From the NCBI GenBank assembly GCA_024636705.1, contig JAGXGN010000083.1, forward strand, positions 1 through 41,226: a DNA stretch of 41,226 nucleotides, read 5' to 3'. Source of the stretch: Halomonas sp. (lineage in GTDB: Bacteria; Pseudomonadota; Gammaproteobacteria; Pseudomonadales; Halomonadaceae). The notes below the pieces were generated by a model that did no database searches, was not told where the DNA came from, and worked only from the letters and a program-made list of their open reading frames with translations. Below, piece after piece: positions 27,334-35,959 of this stretch. The number at the start of each line of letters is the position of its first letter. The first letter of the stretch is position 1. The position numbers were made by a program, and so were the translations under genes.

Positions 27334-27345
27334 CGCTGGGCGCTA
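27331..27345. terminator. Small hairpin spanning both stop codons of convergent queG and orn
   Basis: TAGCGC-tgg-GCGCTA is a perfect 6-bp palindrome with a 3-base loop. Its left arm starts with the queG TAG and its right arm ends with the orn TAG (on the minus strand). A second hairpin (GATAAG/CTTATC, 27301-27321) precedes it inside queG. No strong T-run follows, so it is only a weak terminator candidate. Confidence 0.4.
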
Positions 27346-27960
27346 TTCTTCCTCATCGCTGCGCTGGCCCGGCAGGCGCAGGAAGGTGTCGCGGTAATGC
27401 GCCAGCTCGGCGATGGACTCCTTGATGTCGTCCATGGCCAGGTGTGTATTGTGCTTCTCGAAGCCCGCCATGGCCCCCGGGTTCCAGCGCCGGGCGAGTT
27501 CCTTGAGGGTCGAGACATCCAGATTGCGGTAATGGAAGAAGGCCAGCAGCTCGGGCATTTCCCGTTCCAGGAAGCGGCGATCCTGATGGACGCTGTTGCC
27601 ACACATCGGCGACGACCCCGGGTCGACATGGGCATTGAGGAAGTCGAGCGTAAGACGCTCGGCCTCGGCGGTCTCGATATCGCTGCCCCTGATGCGCTCG
27701 ACCAGCCCGGACTGGCCGTGGGTCTTGCGGTTCCAGTCGTCCATGCCCGAAAGCAGGCTCTCCGGCTGTCGAACGGCGATCACCGGTCCTTCGGCGACGA
27801 GATTGAGCTGGTCGTCGGTGACCAGGGTCGCGACCTCGATGATGCGTTCGCGGTTCGGGTCGAGACCGGTCATTTCCAGATCGATCCACACCAGGCGGTT
27901 CTTGCGTGGATCCGTTGCGTCACTCTGCGTCTTGGGAGTCATGGCGGCCTTGTCGGTCAT
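27343..27960 (-). CDS. orn: Oligoribonuclease
   Basis: Orn (205 residues) degrades RNA dinucleotides, including pGpG from cyclic di-GMP, and is essential in many gammaproteobacteria. The DEDDh motifs are [11 protein letters not shown], the middle Asp in [20 protein letters not shown], and [11 protein letters not shown] with the catalytic His-Asp. I start at the ATG at 27960 (AGAGGA about nine bases upstream), which gives about 20 residues before the core; these are polar and unconserved, and the ATG at 27942 is also possible. A long upstream open frame is an artefact antisense to rsgA. It is divergent from rsgA across 81 bp. Confidence 0.97.
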   Translation of the reverse strand: MTDKAAMTPKTQSDATDPRKNRLVWIDLEMTGLDPNRERIIEVATLVTDDQLNLVAEGPVIAVRQPESLLSGMDDWNRKTHGQSGLVERIRGSDIETAEAERLTLDFLNAHVDPGSSPMCGNSVHQDRRFLEREMPELLAFFHYRNLDVSTLKELARRWNPGAMAGFEKHNTHLAMDDIKESIAELAHYRDTFLRLPGQRSDEEE

Positions 27961-28005
27961 GGCAGTGGTCCTCTCGACGTCGGCGACAGTGGACGTCCTG
28001 AATGC

Positions 28006-28025
28006 GTACAATACATCCATTGTAC
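28006..28025. promoter_or_regulatory. Symmetric bidirectional promoter between orn and rsgA
   Basis: GTACAAT (28006-28012) and its perfect inverse ATTGTAC (28019-28025), 6 bp apart, place a TACAAT -10 box on each strand. -35 candidates are weak (GCGACA at 27983-27988 on plus; TTGCTC at 28049-28044 on minus, 19 bp). The orn start is about 59 bp away and the rsgA start about 30 bp. The inverted repeat could also bind a dimeric regulator. Confidence 0.45.
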
Positions 28026-28041
28026 CGAGCATCGGGCCCCC

Positions 28042-29088
28042 ATGAGCAAACGAAACCTGAGCCGCCAGCAACGCTGGCGCATCGAGAAGGTCCAGGCCGA
28101 GCGTGCGAGGCGTGCCGATAGGCGTGACGCTGACGATACCGACAAAGTCGCCGCCGGCGAATACGGCGCCGAGCAACCCGGCCGGGTGGTGGCCCACTAT
28201 GGTCGAACCCTGGACGTCAGCCCCGAAGACGGAAGTCCTGCCGTGCGCTGCCACATGCGCGCCAACCTCGAGGGACTGGTTACCGGTGACCGGGTGATCT
28301 GGCGGGCCGCCAGAAACCCCGATGGCGAAATCGTGGATGGCGTGGTGGTCGCCCGAGGCAAACGTGCCAATGTGCTGGAACGTCCCGATCCCCGGGGACA
28401 GCTCAAGCCGGTCGCCGCCAATATCGACCAGATCCTGATCGTCTTCGCCGTCGAACCCGCCCCCCACGCCAATCTCATCGACCGTTACCTGGTAGCGGCG
28501 GAGGCGACCGGCATCGCCCCGGTGCTGGTGCTCAACAAGCGTGACCTGTTGCCCGCGGATGGCGGTGAACTGCGTAGACTGCTCGGCCGCTACGAGGCCC
28601 TGGGCTACGAGGTAGTGACCTCCTCCACCGAAGGGGAAAACGGTCTGGCAGCGCTGCTCGAACGGCTCGGTGGACGCACCTCGGTATTCGTGGGCCAAAG
28701 CGGGGTCGGCAAGTCGTCCCTGATCGACCGACTCCTGCCGGATGAAGACCTTCGCATCGGCGCCTTGTCCAAGGATTCACGCAAGGGCACCCATACCACC
28801 ACCACGGCACGCCTCTACCGCCTCCCCACCGCCGCGGACGGCGGCGAACCGGGAGAGCTCATCGATTCGCCGGGCATCCGTGAATTCGGCCTGATACATC
28901 TGGACGAACAGCAGGTCGCCGAGGGCTTCATCGAGTTTCGTGAACTGCTCGGCCACTGCCGCTTCCGGGACTGCCGACACCGGCAGGAGCCGGGATGCGC
29001 CATCCTGGCGGCCGTGGAACGCGGCGAGGTCCACGCGCAGCGTTTTGCCAGTTACCTCCATATCGTCGACAGTCTCGACGAGAGCTGA
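28042..29088 (+). CDS. rsgA: Small ribosomal subunit biogenesis GTPase RsgA
   Basis: RsgA (348 residues) is a circularly permuted GTPase acting late in 30S maturation. The order is the permuted one: N-terminal basic tail and OB fold (about 50-110), then G4 LVLNKRDLL, then G1 [14 protein letters not shown], then G3 [12 protein letters not shown]-terminal zinc site follows ([18 protein letters not shown], three Cys and one His). The start ATG at 28042 has no strong Shine-Dalgarno (GGGCCCCC precedes it). It likely begins the plus-strand run rsgA, rhodanese, psd, which is also kept around these genes in Pseudomonas. Confidence 0.97.
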   Translation: MSKRNLSRQQRWRIEKVQAERARRADRRDADDTDKVAAGEYGAEQPGRVVAHYGRTLDVSPEDGSPAVRCHMRANLEGLVTGDRVIWRAARNPDGEIVDGVVVARGKRANVLERPDPRGQLKPVAANIDQILIVFAVEPAPHANLIDRYLVAAEATGIAPVLVLNKRDLLPADGGELRRLLGRYEALGYEVVTSSTEGENGLAALLERLGGRTSVFVGQSGVGKSSLIDRLLPDEDLRIGALSKDSRKGTHTTTTARLYRLPTAADGGEPGELIDSPGIREFGLIHLDEQQVAEGFIEFRELLGHCRFRDCRHRQEPGCAILAAVERGEVHAQRFASYLHIVDSLDES

Positions 29089-29125
29089 TGCCTAGACAAC
29101 CACAACACCGACTCAGGAGATCCCC

Positions 29126-29956
29126 ATGAGCTCAGAAGACAACCTCTTGCCGCTGATCGTCGAACCCGAGCAGCTCGAAGCACGGCTCACTGAGCCCTCA
29201 TTGCTGATCATCGATGTCCCGGTCAAGGCCGAAAGCTACACCCAGGGCCATGTGCCCGGCGCCATCTATCTGGACCATCGTGCCCTGTTGAGCGGAGAGG
29301 GCGAGATACCCAATGACGTCCCCTCTGTCGAGGCCCTGTCGACCCTGTTTTCTTCGCTGGGCCTGACCCGCGATACCCTTGTGGTGGCCTACGACGACGA
29401 GGGTGGTGGCTGGGCCGCACGCCTGCTCTGGACCCTGGACCTGATCGGCCATACCCGCTATTCGTACCTCAATGGTGGCATTCATGCCTGGCGCCAGGAT
29501 GGCCTGCCCGTCTCCACCGAGTCCCATACACCCGAACCCAGCGATTACCGGGCCGAGATACTCAACCCCGAGGCGCTCATCGATCGCCACGAGCTCCAGG
29601 AAAAACTCGGCAAGAAAACCTTCGCCGTCTGGGATGCCCGCTCACGGGCCGAGTACGATGGAGAAAAGGGCAACAACAAGCACCTGGGCCATGTTCCCGG
29701 GGCCGTGAACATGGAATGGACCCTGGCCATGGACCCGGATCGCGGCCTGCGCATCCGCGACTACGCCGAGCTCATCACCGAACTCGAAGCCCTGGGGCTG
29801 ACCCCGGACATGGAAGTGGCCACCCACTGCCAGGGGCACCATCGCAGTGCCTTCACCTGGCTGGTGGGCAAGGCGCTGGGCTTCGAGAAAATACGCGGCT
29901 ATGCGTGCTCCTGGAAGGAATGGGGCAACCGTGACGACACGCCCATCGAAAAATAG
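29126..29956 (+). CDS. Rhodanese (sulfurtransferase) of the RhdA type
   Basis: The 276-residue protein is a tandem rhodanese: an inactive N-terminal domain (about 10-130) and a catalytic domain (about 150-270) with Cys235 in the loop CQGHHRS. The usual thiosulfate sulfurtransferase loop is CRxGxR/T; CQxHHRS is the loop of Azotobacter vinelandii RhdA, which has been linked to iron-sulfur assembly and redox balance. The N-terminal domain has Asp at the place of the Cys ([16 protein letters not shown]). It lies 37 bp after rsgA, with AGGAG before the ATG, and 14 bp before psd, so the three may be one transcript. The same neighbourhood occurs in Pseudomonas, which supports a direct orthologue. 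Confidence 0.92.
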   Translation: MSSEDNLLPLIVEPEQLEARLTEPSLLIIDVPVKAESYTQGHVPGAIYLDHRALLSGEGEIPNDVPSVEALSTLFSSLGLTRDTLVVAYDDEGGGWAARLLWTLDLIGHTRYSYLNGGIHAWRQDGLPVSTESHTPEPSDYRAEILNPEALIDRHELQEKLGKKTFAVWDARSRAEYDGEKGNNKHLGHVPGAVNMEWTLAMDPDRGLRIRDYAELITELEALGLTPDMEVATHCQGHHRSAFTWLVGKALGFEKIRGYACSWKEWGNRDDTPIEK

Positions 29957-29970
29957 GACGGACCCCTCAA

Positions 29971-30804
29971 GTGCCATTCTCAAGACTCTTTGCCCTGATC
30001 CAGTACCCCATTCCCCATCACCTGCTGTCGCGGCTGGTGGGGCGACTCGCCGACTGTCGCCAACCCTGGGTCAAGAACTTCCTGATCAAGACCTTCATCG
30101 AGCGCTTCGGCGTCGACATGAACGAGGCGCTGGAATCCGACCCGACGGCCTATGCGACCTTCAACGACTTCTTCACCCGCGAACTGGAAGAAGAGGCACG
30201 GCCGATCGAGGATGGCCTGGTGTCCCCCGCCGATGGAACCCTGTCACAGTTCGGTGCCATCGAGGCCGGCCAACTGCTCCAGGCCAAGGGACATCGCTTC
30301 TCGGCCATGGAATTGCTGGGCGGCGATGGCGAGGCGGCCCGGCGCTACCTGGGTGGCAGTTTCGCCACCATCTACCTCTCTCCCAGCGACTACCACCGTG
30401 TTCACATGCCGGAGACCGGGACTCTCACTTCAATGGTCTATGTGCCCGGGCGGCTCTTCTCGGTGAATGCCGCCACCGCCGAGCACGTCCCCAACCTCTT
30501 TGCGCGCAACGAGCGCCTGGTCTGCCATTTCGATACCGAACGCGGCCCCATGGTGATGGTACTGGTGGGCGCCATGATCGTCGCCGCCATCGAAACCGTC
30601 TGGGCGGGCCAGATCACGCCCCTCTCGGAGGAGGTGCAGCGAATCCGTTTCGACACACCGATTCGGCTGGCGAAGGGCGAGGAAATGGGCCGCTTCAAGC
30701 TCGGCTCCACGGTGGTCATGGCCTTCGCCGAGCCAGTCGCCTTCACTGACGCCATCGAGCCCGGCGCCAAGGTTCGGGTGGGGCAGACGCTGGGAAGCTT
30801 CTAG
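29971..30804 (+). CDS. psd: Phosphatidylserine decarboxylase proenzyme
   Basis: Psd (277 residues) makes phosphatidylethanolamine from phosphatidylserine at the inner membrane. It self-cleaves at the Gly-Ser bond of LGST (in [11 protein letters not shown], near the C-terminus), turning the Ser into a pyruvoyl group and leaving a short alpha chain. Other motifs are [23 protein letters not shown] with the catalytic-type Asp, and [13 protein letters not shown]. The start is GTG at 29971 ([15 protein letters not shown]), 14 bp after the rhodanese stop, with AGGACGG as a weak ribosome binding site. It ends convergent with epmA, the two stop codons overlapping by 4 bp. Confidence 0.97.
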   Translation: MPFSRLFALIQYPIPHHLLSRLVGRLADCRQPWVKNFLIKTFIERFGVDMNEALESDPTAYATFNDFFTRELEEEARPIEDGLVSPADGTLSQFGAIEAGQLLQAKGHRFSAMELLGGDGEAARRYLGGSFATIYLSPSDYHRVHMPETGTLTSMVYVPGRLFSVNAATAEHVPNLFARNERLVCHFDTERGPMVMVLVGAMIVAAIETVWAGQITPLSEEVQRIRFDTPIRLAKGEEMGRFKLGSTVVMAFAEPVAFTDAIEPGAKVRVGQTLGSF

Positions 30805-31778
30805 CAGCGCGTCGTGGCGAAGGCCATCACCTCCGCCACGCTCGATTTACCCAGCGCCAGCTGGATCAGCCGGTCGATGCCCAGCGCGACGCCACTGCTC
30901 TCAGGCAGGCCGTGCGCCAACGCCGCCAGAAGGCGGTGATCCACGTCCACCTCGGGCAGGCCCGCGTGACGGCGTGCGGCATTGTCCGCGGTTAAGCGCG
31001 CCGCCTGTTCCTCGGCATCGGTGAGTTCATCATAGCCGTTGGCCAACTCCAGCCCCTCAAGATAGAGTTCGAAGCGGGATGCGACCCATTCACCATCCTC
31101 CGGATCCCGATGGCGTCGCGCCAGGGCCGCATGGCTGGCCGGATAGTCGACCACCACCTCGATTCCCTCGCGCCCCAGTTGCGGCTCGATGACCAGGCCC
31201 ATCAAGAGATCGAGACAGGCATCACGCGATAGCGCCGACGCGTCCAGATTCCCCCACTCCCCGGCCAGGCGGCGCAGTTCCGACAGCTCGACGGTGAAGG
31301 GATCGATGGCCAGGAGATCGCGAAACAACGCCCGGTAGCGCAGGCGCCGTGCCGGCCCCAGATTCCGCTCCAGCACGGCAGCCACCAGGTCGGTGGTTTC
31401 CTCGATCAGGGCGTCCAGTGCCATCCCGGGGCGATACCATTCCAGCATGGTGAACTCGAGGTTGTGGCGCCGGCCCACCTCACCATCGCGAAAGCTCCTG
31501 GCCAGCTGGAAGATGGGTCCGCTACCGGCCGCCAGGAGCCGCTTCATGTGGGCTTCCGGCGAGGTCTGCAGCCATAGTCGTTCGCGCCCCGCCGACGTGA
31601 TGACCTGGCAGGACAGCGATGCCAGATGGACATCGGTGCTACCGCCGTGACCCAGTACCGGTGTCTCGACTTCCAGCACCCCGCGGTCGGCGAAGAAGGC
31701 GCGCACCCTCGCCAGCAGCCGGGCACGCTTGCGCAGCGTCCCGATGTCGGCGGTCGGCTGCCAGTCGAACTCCTGCAT
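30801..31778 (-). CDS. epmA: EF-P lysine ligase (EpmA/GenX)
   Basis: EpmA (325 residues, same length as in E. coli) is a lysyl-tRNA-synthetase paralogue lacking the anticodon domain; it attaches (R)-beta-lysine to Lys34 of EF-P. Class II motifs are visible: [20 protein letters not shown], motif 2 [20 protein letters not shown] and motif 3 [17 protein letters not shown] start at the ATG at 31778, since GGAGAGG precedes it. It follows efp by 66 bp, with a terminator between them, so it may be made from read-through or its own promoter. epmB, which provides beta-lysine, is divergent from efp. Confidence 0.97.
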   Translation of the reverse strand: MQEFDWQPTADIGTLRKRARLLARVRAFFADRGVLEVETPVLGHGGSTDVHLASLSCQVITSAGRERLWLQTSPEAHMKRLLAAGSGPIFQLARSFRDGEVGRRHNLEFTMLEWYRPGMALDALIEETTDLVAAVLERNLGPARRLRYRALFRDLLAIDPFTVELSELRRLAGEWGNLDASALSRDACLDLLMGLVIEPQLGREGIEVVVDYPASHAALARRHRDPEDGEWVASRFELYLEGLELANGYDELTDAEEQAARLTADNAARRHAGLPEVDVDHRLLAALAHGLPESSGVALGIDRLIQLALGKSSVAEVMAFATTRC

Positions 31779-31791
31779 CTTCCTCTCCACC

Positions 31792-31822
31792 AAAAACGCC
31801 GAACCTCGGTGAAGGCTCGGCG
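31792..31822 (-). terminator. Rho-independent terminator downstream of efp
   Basis: On the minus strand a 10-bp stem (one G-U pair), 6-base loop and TTTTT tract form a standard terminator 22 bp after the efp stop. It sits before epmA and its T-tract ends eight bases before the epmA Shine-Dalgarno region, so epmA would be reached only by partial read-through. Confidence 0.85.
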
Positions 31823-31844
31823 CTACCGGATCACGATTCGTGGT

Positions 31845-32411
31845 TTATGCCCGGCTGACGTATTCACCGCTGCGCGTATCCACCTTGAGGACTTCGCCTT
31901 CCTCGATGAACAGGGGGACCTTGACCACCGCGCCCGAGGAAAGGGCCGCCGGCTTTGAGCCGCCCTGGGCGGTATCGCCCTTGAGACCCGGATCGGTCTC
32001 GACCACTTCCAGTTCGATGAAGTTCGGGGCGCTCACCGAAATGGCATTATCGTTCCACAGGGTGACGGTGTAGGGCACCTGTTCCTTGAGCCACTTCTCG
32101 GTATCACCCAGGGCCTTCTTCTCCACGGCGTACTGCTCGAAGGAACCATCGGTCTTCATGAAGTACCACATGTCACCGTCGTTGTAGAGATACTCCATTT
32201 CCAGATCCATGACATCGGCAGCTTCCAGGGAGTCACCGGACTTGAAGGTCCGCTCCCAGACGCGCCCGGTCATCAGATTACGCAACTTGACCCGGCTGAA
32301 GGCCTGTCCCTTGCCGGGCTTGACCAGCTCGTTATCGACGATCGCACAGGGATCGCCGTCGAGCATCACCTTCAGCCCGCCCTTGAATTCGTTGGTAGAA
32401 TAGTTCGCCAT
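31845..32411 (-). CDS. efp: Elongation factor P
   Basis: EF-P (188 residues) relieves ribosome stalls at polyproline runs. The three beta-barrel domains are complete. The loop KPGKGQAF has Lys34 at the tip, the residue beta-lysylated by EpmA and EpmB, both of which are next to this gene. The ATG at 32411 ([17 protein letters not shown]) agrees with all family members; the frame upstream is open but is not conserved. It lies divergent from epmB over 109 bp. The ribosome binding site is weak (AGAGAGA). Confidence 0.98.
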   Translation of the reverse strand: MANYSTNEFKGGLKVMLDGDPCAIVDNELVKPGKGQAFSRVKLRNLMTGRVWERTFKSGDSLEAADVMDLEMEYLYNDGDMWYFMKTDGSFEQYAVEKKALGDTEKWLKEQVPYTVTLWNDNAISVSAPNFIELEVVETDPGLKGDTAQGGSKPAALSSGAVVKVPLFIEEGEVLKVDTRSGEYVSRA

Positions 32412-32484
32412 GGTTTCTCTCTGATGTTCGAACGCGCCACCGAAAACGATCGGCGGTGCGCCCATGAAAACGACTTTCGACGAG

Positions 32485-32492
32485 AGTATAGT
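32485..32492. promoter_or_regulatory. Overlapping -10 boxes between efp and epmB
   Basis: AGTATAGT reads TATACT towards efp (32490-32485) and TATAGT towards epmB (32487-32492). A TGAAAA 16 bp upstream is a poor -35 for epmB; none is convincing for efp. Overlapping divergent promoters would compete for polymerase. Confidence 0.4.
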
Positions 32493-32520
32493 CCCTCGCC
32501 CGTATTGACTGGTGTGACAA

Positions 32521-33558
32521 ATGATAACCCGAAGCCCGACCCCTTTGCAGCGTAGGCAGACTCGGGAGACGACTCCTGACACCCCGCCAAGCTGGCAGGA
32601 CCAGCTGGCCGGGGTGATTCGCGACCCCCGCGAGCTGTGCCGGCGCCTGGGGCTGGACGCCTCCTGGCTAGCCGGTGCCGAGGCCGGCCACGACCTCTTC
32701 GAGGTACGGGTCCCCGAGGCCTTCCTCGGCCGCATGCGACCCGGCGATCCAGCGGACCCCCTGCTGCGCCAGGTGCTGCCATTGGCCAGTGAGGCCGAGA
32801 CCACCCCGAGCTTCGTCGCCGACCCCCTGGCCGAGGCCGAGAGCACCGCTGCGCCGGGCCTGATCCACAAGTACCCGGGTCGGGTCCTGCTCATCGCCAG
32901 CCCCAGCTGTGCGGTCAACTGTCGCTACTGCTTCCGGCGCCATTTTCCCTACGACGAGAACGCGCCCTCCCGGGCCCAGTGGGACCGGACACTGGCGCAT
33001 CTGCATGATGACCCGTCGATCCGTGAAGCGATCCTCTCCGGCGGCGATCCGCTCGCCGCCAGTGACCGCCAGCTCGCCTGGCTGGTCGAGCGGCTCGAGG
33101 CCATCCCGCACCTGAAACGCCTGCGAATCCACACCCGACTCCCGGTGGTCATCCCCGATCGCATCGATGCTGCCTTGCTGCAATGGCTATCGTCGACACG
33201 CCTGCAGAAGGTCGTCGTCCTGCACATCAACCATGCCAACGAGATCGACGAAGCCGTCATCGGCGCCTGCACGAGACTCCGCGAGGCAGGAGCGACCCTA
33301 CTCAACCAGAGCGTGCTGCTGCGTGGCGTCAACGACGGCATCGCGCCCCTGGCCGAGCTCTCGGAGCGGCTCGTCGAGGCCGGCATCCTGCCCTACTACC
33401 TCCACGTCCTGGATCCCGTCGCCGGCGCCGCCCATTTCGACGTGCCGGACGACGAGGCCCGCGAGCTGGTCGCGGGCCTGCGGGACGTACTGCCGGGGTT
33501 CCTGGTGCCCAGGCTGGTGCGGGAAATCCCCGGCGAGGCCAGCAAGACGCCGCTGTGA
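32521..33558 (+). CDS. epmB: EF-P lysine 2,3-aminomutase (EpmB)
   Basis: EpmB (345 residues) is a radical SAM and PLP enzyme converting alpha-lysine to (R)-beta-lysine for EF-P. The cluster motif CAVNCRYC is at 130-137 (Cys130, Cys134, Cys137), followed by the SAM-binding region [14 protein letters not shown] Lys near the C-terminus (342, EASKTPL) is the probable PLP ligand. Compared with true lysine 2,3-aminomutase it is short and lacks the extra C-terminal part. ATG at 32521; no clear Shine-Dalgarno. Confidence 0.96.
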   Translation: MITRSPTPLQRRQTRETTPDTPPSWQDQLAGVIRDPRELCRRLGLDASWLAGAEAGHDLFEVRVPEAFLGRMRPGDPADPLLRQVLPLASEAETTPSFVADPLAEAESTAAPGLIHKYPGRVLLIASPSCAVNCRYCFRRHFPYDENAPSRAQWDRTLAHLHDDPSIREAILSGGDPLAASDRQLAWLVERLEAIPHLKRLRIHTRLPVVIPDRIDAALLQWLSSTRLQKVVVLHINHANEIDEAVIGACTRLREAGATLLNQSVLLRGVNDGIAPLAELSERLVEAGILPYYLHVLDPVAGAAHFDVPDDEARELVAGLRDVLPGFLVPRLVREIPGEASKTPL

Positions 33559-33576
33559 GCGCCGAGCGCCCAGTAG

Positions 33577-33603
33577 GCCGGATAAGCCGAAGGCGCATCC
33601 GGC
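33577..33603. repeat. REP-like palindrome between epmB and leuA
   Basis: GCCGGAT-aa-GCC-gaa-GGC-gc-ATCCGGC forms a 27-bp hairpin with a small internal loop. It resembles enterobacterial REP sequences in layout. The first 13 bases (gccggataagccg) recur exactly as the reverse complement at 37211-37223. It lies between two convergent stops (33558 and 33664), where it could also end transcripts. Confidence 0.75.
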
Positions 33604-33663
33604 GGGAGCAGCCCGGTGCGCTATCGCTTACCGGCCCTGTCGCCGGAATCAGCCGCGCTTCAC

Positions 33664-35379
33664 CTACTTCGCAACGGCCAAACTTTCGGTCGTGACATTG
33701 GCCGCCGGGGCCTGGGTGGACAGGTGACGGTTGATGGCACTCATCACCGCCTTCATCGAGGCACTGGTGATGCTCTCGTCGGTACCCACGCCGAACACCG
33801 CCTTGCCGTCGATGCGCACCTCCACATAGGCGATCGCCTCGGCGTCGGCACCCTGGCCACGCGAATGTTCGTGGTAATCGATGATCTCCACCTCCTTGCC
33901 ATCCGAGGCCAGCGCCTTGACGAAGGCCGCCAGGGGACCATTGCCCTCAACCCGGATGGTGCGCCGTTCGCCGTGCTCCTCGAAGGTGGCGTCCACACTG
34001 ACCCTGGGGCTATCCGGCTCGGAAGACAGGCGATGGCCGAGCATGGCGTAGGGCGAACGCTGCTCGAGGTATTCGTCGGCGAAGGCCTGGTAGATCATCT
34101 GCGAGGTGATCTCCTTGCCGGTGCGGTCGGCCACTTCCTGCACAACCTGGCTGAACTCGATGGAGAGGCGACGGGGCAGTTCGATGCCATGCTCCTGCTC
34201 CAGCAGGTAGGAGATCCCCCCCTTGCCCGACTGGCTATTGACCCGGATCACCGCCTCGTAGCTGCGCCCCACGTCTAGGGGATCGATGGGCAGGTAGGGC
34301 ACCGCCCAGCGGGAATCGGGATGGGCACGATGCTCGGCCATGCCCTTCTTGATGGCATCCTGGTGGGAGCCCGAGAAGGCCGTGAACACCAGATCCCCCA
34401 CATAGGGATGGCGAGGGTGCACGGGCAACTGGTTGCAATACTCCACCTCGCGCATGATCGGCGTGATATTGGAGAAATCGAGCCGGGGGTGCACACCCTG
34501 GGTATAGAGATTCATGGCCAGGGTGACGAGATCGACATTACCGGTACGCTCGCCGTTGGCGAAGAGCGTTCCTTCGACTCGATCGGCACCGGCCATCAGG
34601 GTCAGTTCGGCGGCGGCCACCCCGGTGCCGCGGTCGTTATGGGGATGGACGCTGACGATCAGGCTGTCGCGACGCTTGACCTGACGACAGAACCACTCGA
34701 TCTGGTCGGCATAGTTGTTGGGCGTGGCGACTTCCACGGTGGCCGGAAGATTGACGATCATGCGATTGTCGGGCGTGGCGCCATAGGCCTCCATGACCGC
34801 CTCGACGATCTGAAGCGCGAAGTCCATTTCCGTGGTGGTGAACAGCTCAGGGGAGTACTGGAAGGTCCAGTTCGTCGCGGGGGCGGCTTCCATGTGCCGA
34901 CGAATCCGGGTGGTGGCATCCACGGCAATCTGCACGCATTCCGCCTTGTCGACCCTGAACACCACCTCACGGAACATCGGATCGGTGGCGTTGTAGACAT
35001 GCACGATGGCGTTCTTCGCTCCCTCGAGGGCCTCGAAGGTCCGGTCGATCAACTGGGGCCGCGCCTGGGTCAAGACCTGGATGGTGACGTCATCGGGAAT
35101 CCGGTTCTGCTCGATCAAGTCACGCACGAAGTCGAAATCGGTCTGGGAGGCCGAGGGGAAGCCTACCTCGATCTCCTTGAAGCCGATCTTGACCAGCAGG
35201 TCGAAGAAGCGCTGCTTGCGCTCCTGGTTCATGGGATCGATCAACGACTGATTGCCATCACGCAGGTCGACGCTGCACCAGATCGGGGGTGAGTCGATGC
35301 GCTGGTTCGGCCACTGGCGATCCGGAATATCGAAGGCGACGAAGGGGCGGTACTTGGTAGCGGGATTGTCGAGCATCAT
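33664..35379 (-). CDS. leuA: 2-isopropylmalate synthase (long form)
   Basis: LeuA (571 residues) condenses acetyl-CoA and 2-oxoisovalerate, the first committed step to leucine. The catalytic barrel begins [20 protein letters not shown], with the metal His pair in [17 protein letters not shown]. The C-terminal leucine-binding domain (about 435-571) gives feedback inhibition. The size and the N-terminal extension ([20 protein letters not shown]) place it in the long class known from actinobacteria and many pseudomonads, not the 523-residue E. coli class. I chose the ATG at 35379 (AGGAG nine bases upstream); the next codon is also ATG. The long structured leader upstream implies attenuation by leucine supply. 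Confidence 0.97.
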   Translation of the reverse strand: MMLDNPATKYRPFVAFDIPDRQWPNQRIDSPPIWCSVDLRDGNQSLIDPMNQERKQRFFDLLVKIGFKEIEVGFPSASQTDFDFVRDLIEQNRIPDDVTIQVLTQARPQLIDRTFEALEGAKNAIVHVYNATDPMFREVVFRVDKAECVQIAVDATTRIRRHMEAAPATNWTFQYSPELFTTTEMDFALQIVEAVMEAYGATPDNRMIVNLPATVEVATPNNYADQIEWFCRQVKRRDSLIVSVHPHNDRGTGVAAAELTLMAGADRVEGTLFANGERTGNVDLVTLAMNLYTQGVHPRLDFSNITPIMREVEYCNQLPVHPRHPYVGDLVFTAFSGSHQDAIKKGMAEHRAHPDSRWAVPYLPIDPLDVGRSYEAVIRVNSQSGKGGISYLLEQEHGIELPRRLSIEFSQVVQEVADRTGKEITSQMIYQAFADEYLEQRSPYAMLGHRLSSEPDSPRVSVDATFEEHGERRTIRVEGNGPLAAFVKALASDGKEVEIIDYHEHSRGQGADAEAIAYVEVRIDGKAVFGVGTDESITSASMKAVMSAINRHLSTQAPAANVTTESLAVAK

Positions 35380-35459
35380 GGCGGCGAACTCCTGACTAAA
35401 AGTATTCAGTGTGTATAGGTTTTCAACGTGTTTAGGTTTTCTACGAATAATAGAGGCAT

Positions 35460-35612
35460 TCAAGAACGAGGACGCCCCGCATGGTTCTCGACCATACGGG
35501 GCGTCACTAGGGGAATCTGGCAGGACGAAGGCGCACGACAGTCGTCCGCTCGCCAATGATGGCGGGATCCCATTCGGGTGTTCATGGAGATGACGGCAGT
35601 GGGAATGAACAT
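35460..35612 (-). CDS. Possible 50-residue ORF in leuA leader
   Basis: An ATG with GAGG seven bases upstream opens a 50-codon frame (starts [20 protein letters not shown]) whose last third contains the large hairpin. It has no similarity I know. It may be a second leader ORF whose translation would melt the hairpin, or chance. Confidence 0.25.
   Translation of the reverse strand: MFIPTAVISMNTRMGSRHHWRADDCRAPSSCQIPLVTPRMVENHAGRPRS
35471..35505 (-). terminator. Large hairpin in leuA leader (possible attenuator terminator)
   Basis: GACGCCCCG pairs with CGGGGCGTC, then ATGGT with ACCAT inside after one mismatch, loop of 5: 14 pairs in all. On the minus strand it is followed by CTCGTTCTTG, a weak T-rich tail. 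It is about 90 nt before the leuA start. Confidence 0.5.
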
Positions 35613-35643
35613 GGTACGACCTCGTTTCAACCTGGACAGAACA

Positions 35644-35683
35644 GCGATGCCCAAGGCATCGCCCGGCGCGCTCAGGAGCGCGC
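35644..35683 (-). other. Two tandem hairpins after leu leader peptide
   Basis: 35666-35683 is a 7-bp perfect stem with 4-base loop and overlaps the end and stop codon of the leader peptide. 35644-35662 is an 8-bp perfect stem with a 3-base loop. A stalled or moving ribosome on the leader would decide whether the first can form. Confidence 0.6.
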
Positions 35684-35722
35684 TAGTAGTCGTAGGTCGA
35701 GGCGGTACGATGTCTGTTTCAT
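35672..35722 (-). CDS. leu operon leader peptide
   Basis: The 16-residue frame [16 protein letters not shown] has four Leu among residues 8-13, three of them coded by CTA, a codon rarely used in this high-GC, CTG-rich genome, and the fourth by CTC. It ends inside the first hairpin of the leader. This is what a leucine attenuation peptide looks like: shortage of charged tRNA(Leu, UAG) would stall the ribosome just before the hairpins. No clear Shine-Dalgarno is seen close to its ATG, and the predicted start of transcription is very near, so it may be leaderless or start from a promoter further up. Confidence 0.6.
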   Translation of the reverse strand: MKQTSYRLDLRLLARS

Positions 35723-35728
35723 GTGACT

Positions 35729-35757
35729 AGACAATCAGGCTTCGCCCCTCCTGTCAA
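35729..35757 (-). promoter_or_regulatory. Candidate leuA promoter with consensus -35
   Basis: A perfect TTGACA (35757-35752) lies 17 bp before a poor -10 (TTGTCT, 35734-35729). It sits within the last codons of the channel remnant. Good -35 with poor -10 suggests either regulated initiation or a different -10. Confidence 0.45.
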
Positions 35758-35959
35758 CCGTCTCTTGCCCTTGACGGGCCTGCATGGTGGCCTCCACACG
35801 CGACAACTGCTCACCGAGGCGACGCACGTCATCGCGCAGGCCATGCAGTTCCGCCGCTTCGCCTTGCCCGCTTTCGAGTTCCATCTGCAGGTTTTCCTTC
35901 TGCATCACGTCGAGCACGATACCGATCATCATGTTGAGGAAGATGAAGGTGGTGCTCAC
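35735..35959 (-). pseudogene. C-terminal remnant of a voltage-gated sodium-channel-like ion transporter
   Basis: The 74-residue frame begins MSTTFIFLNMMIGIVLDVMQ, the pore-lining S6 helix and its exit as found in bacterial NaChBac-type channels, then a charged helix (about 20-60, heptad-like, GLRDDVRRLGEQLSRVEATM) like the C-terminal coiled coil that holds the tetramer. S1-S5, the pore loop and the selectivity filter are missing. The GTG start overlaps the serB stop (GTGA) and the end of serB supplies GGAGGAGG, so it is probably still translated. The likely history is deletion of the upstream part of the channel gene up to the serB end. It could alternatively be a small real protein with S6-like sequence. 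Confidence 0.6.

Larger units (their letters stand above)
35380..35734 (-). promoter_or_regulatory. Long leuA leader, attenuator-like
   Basis: This 355-bp stretch holds, in transcript order, a 16-codon leucine-rich peptide (35722-35672), two adjacent hairpins (35683-35644), a second small ORF (35612-35460) and a 15-bp-class hairpin (35505-35471). A low-GC segment (35460-35400) with two 9-bp copies of taggttttc (35416-35424, 35433-35441) comes last, then the leuA ribosome binding site. The pattern is that of ribosome-mediated attenuation. No T-rich tail follows the hairpins closely, so termination may be Rho-linked. Confidence 0.65.

Noticed and set aside
27397-28041. An N-terminal extension of about 215 residues for rsgA
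   Set aside because: It lies antisense to orn and the RsgA family starts at the ATG at 28042; the extension is an open-frame artefact. The reciprocal extension of orn (27961-28698) is rejected for the same reason.
34321-35292. A plus-strand open frame of 323 codons opposite leuA
   Set aside because: Antisense shadow of leuA, rich in Gly, His and Asp, with no recognisable motif or ribosome site.
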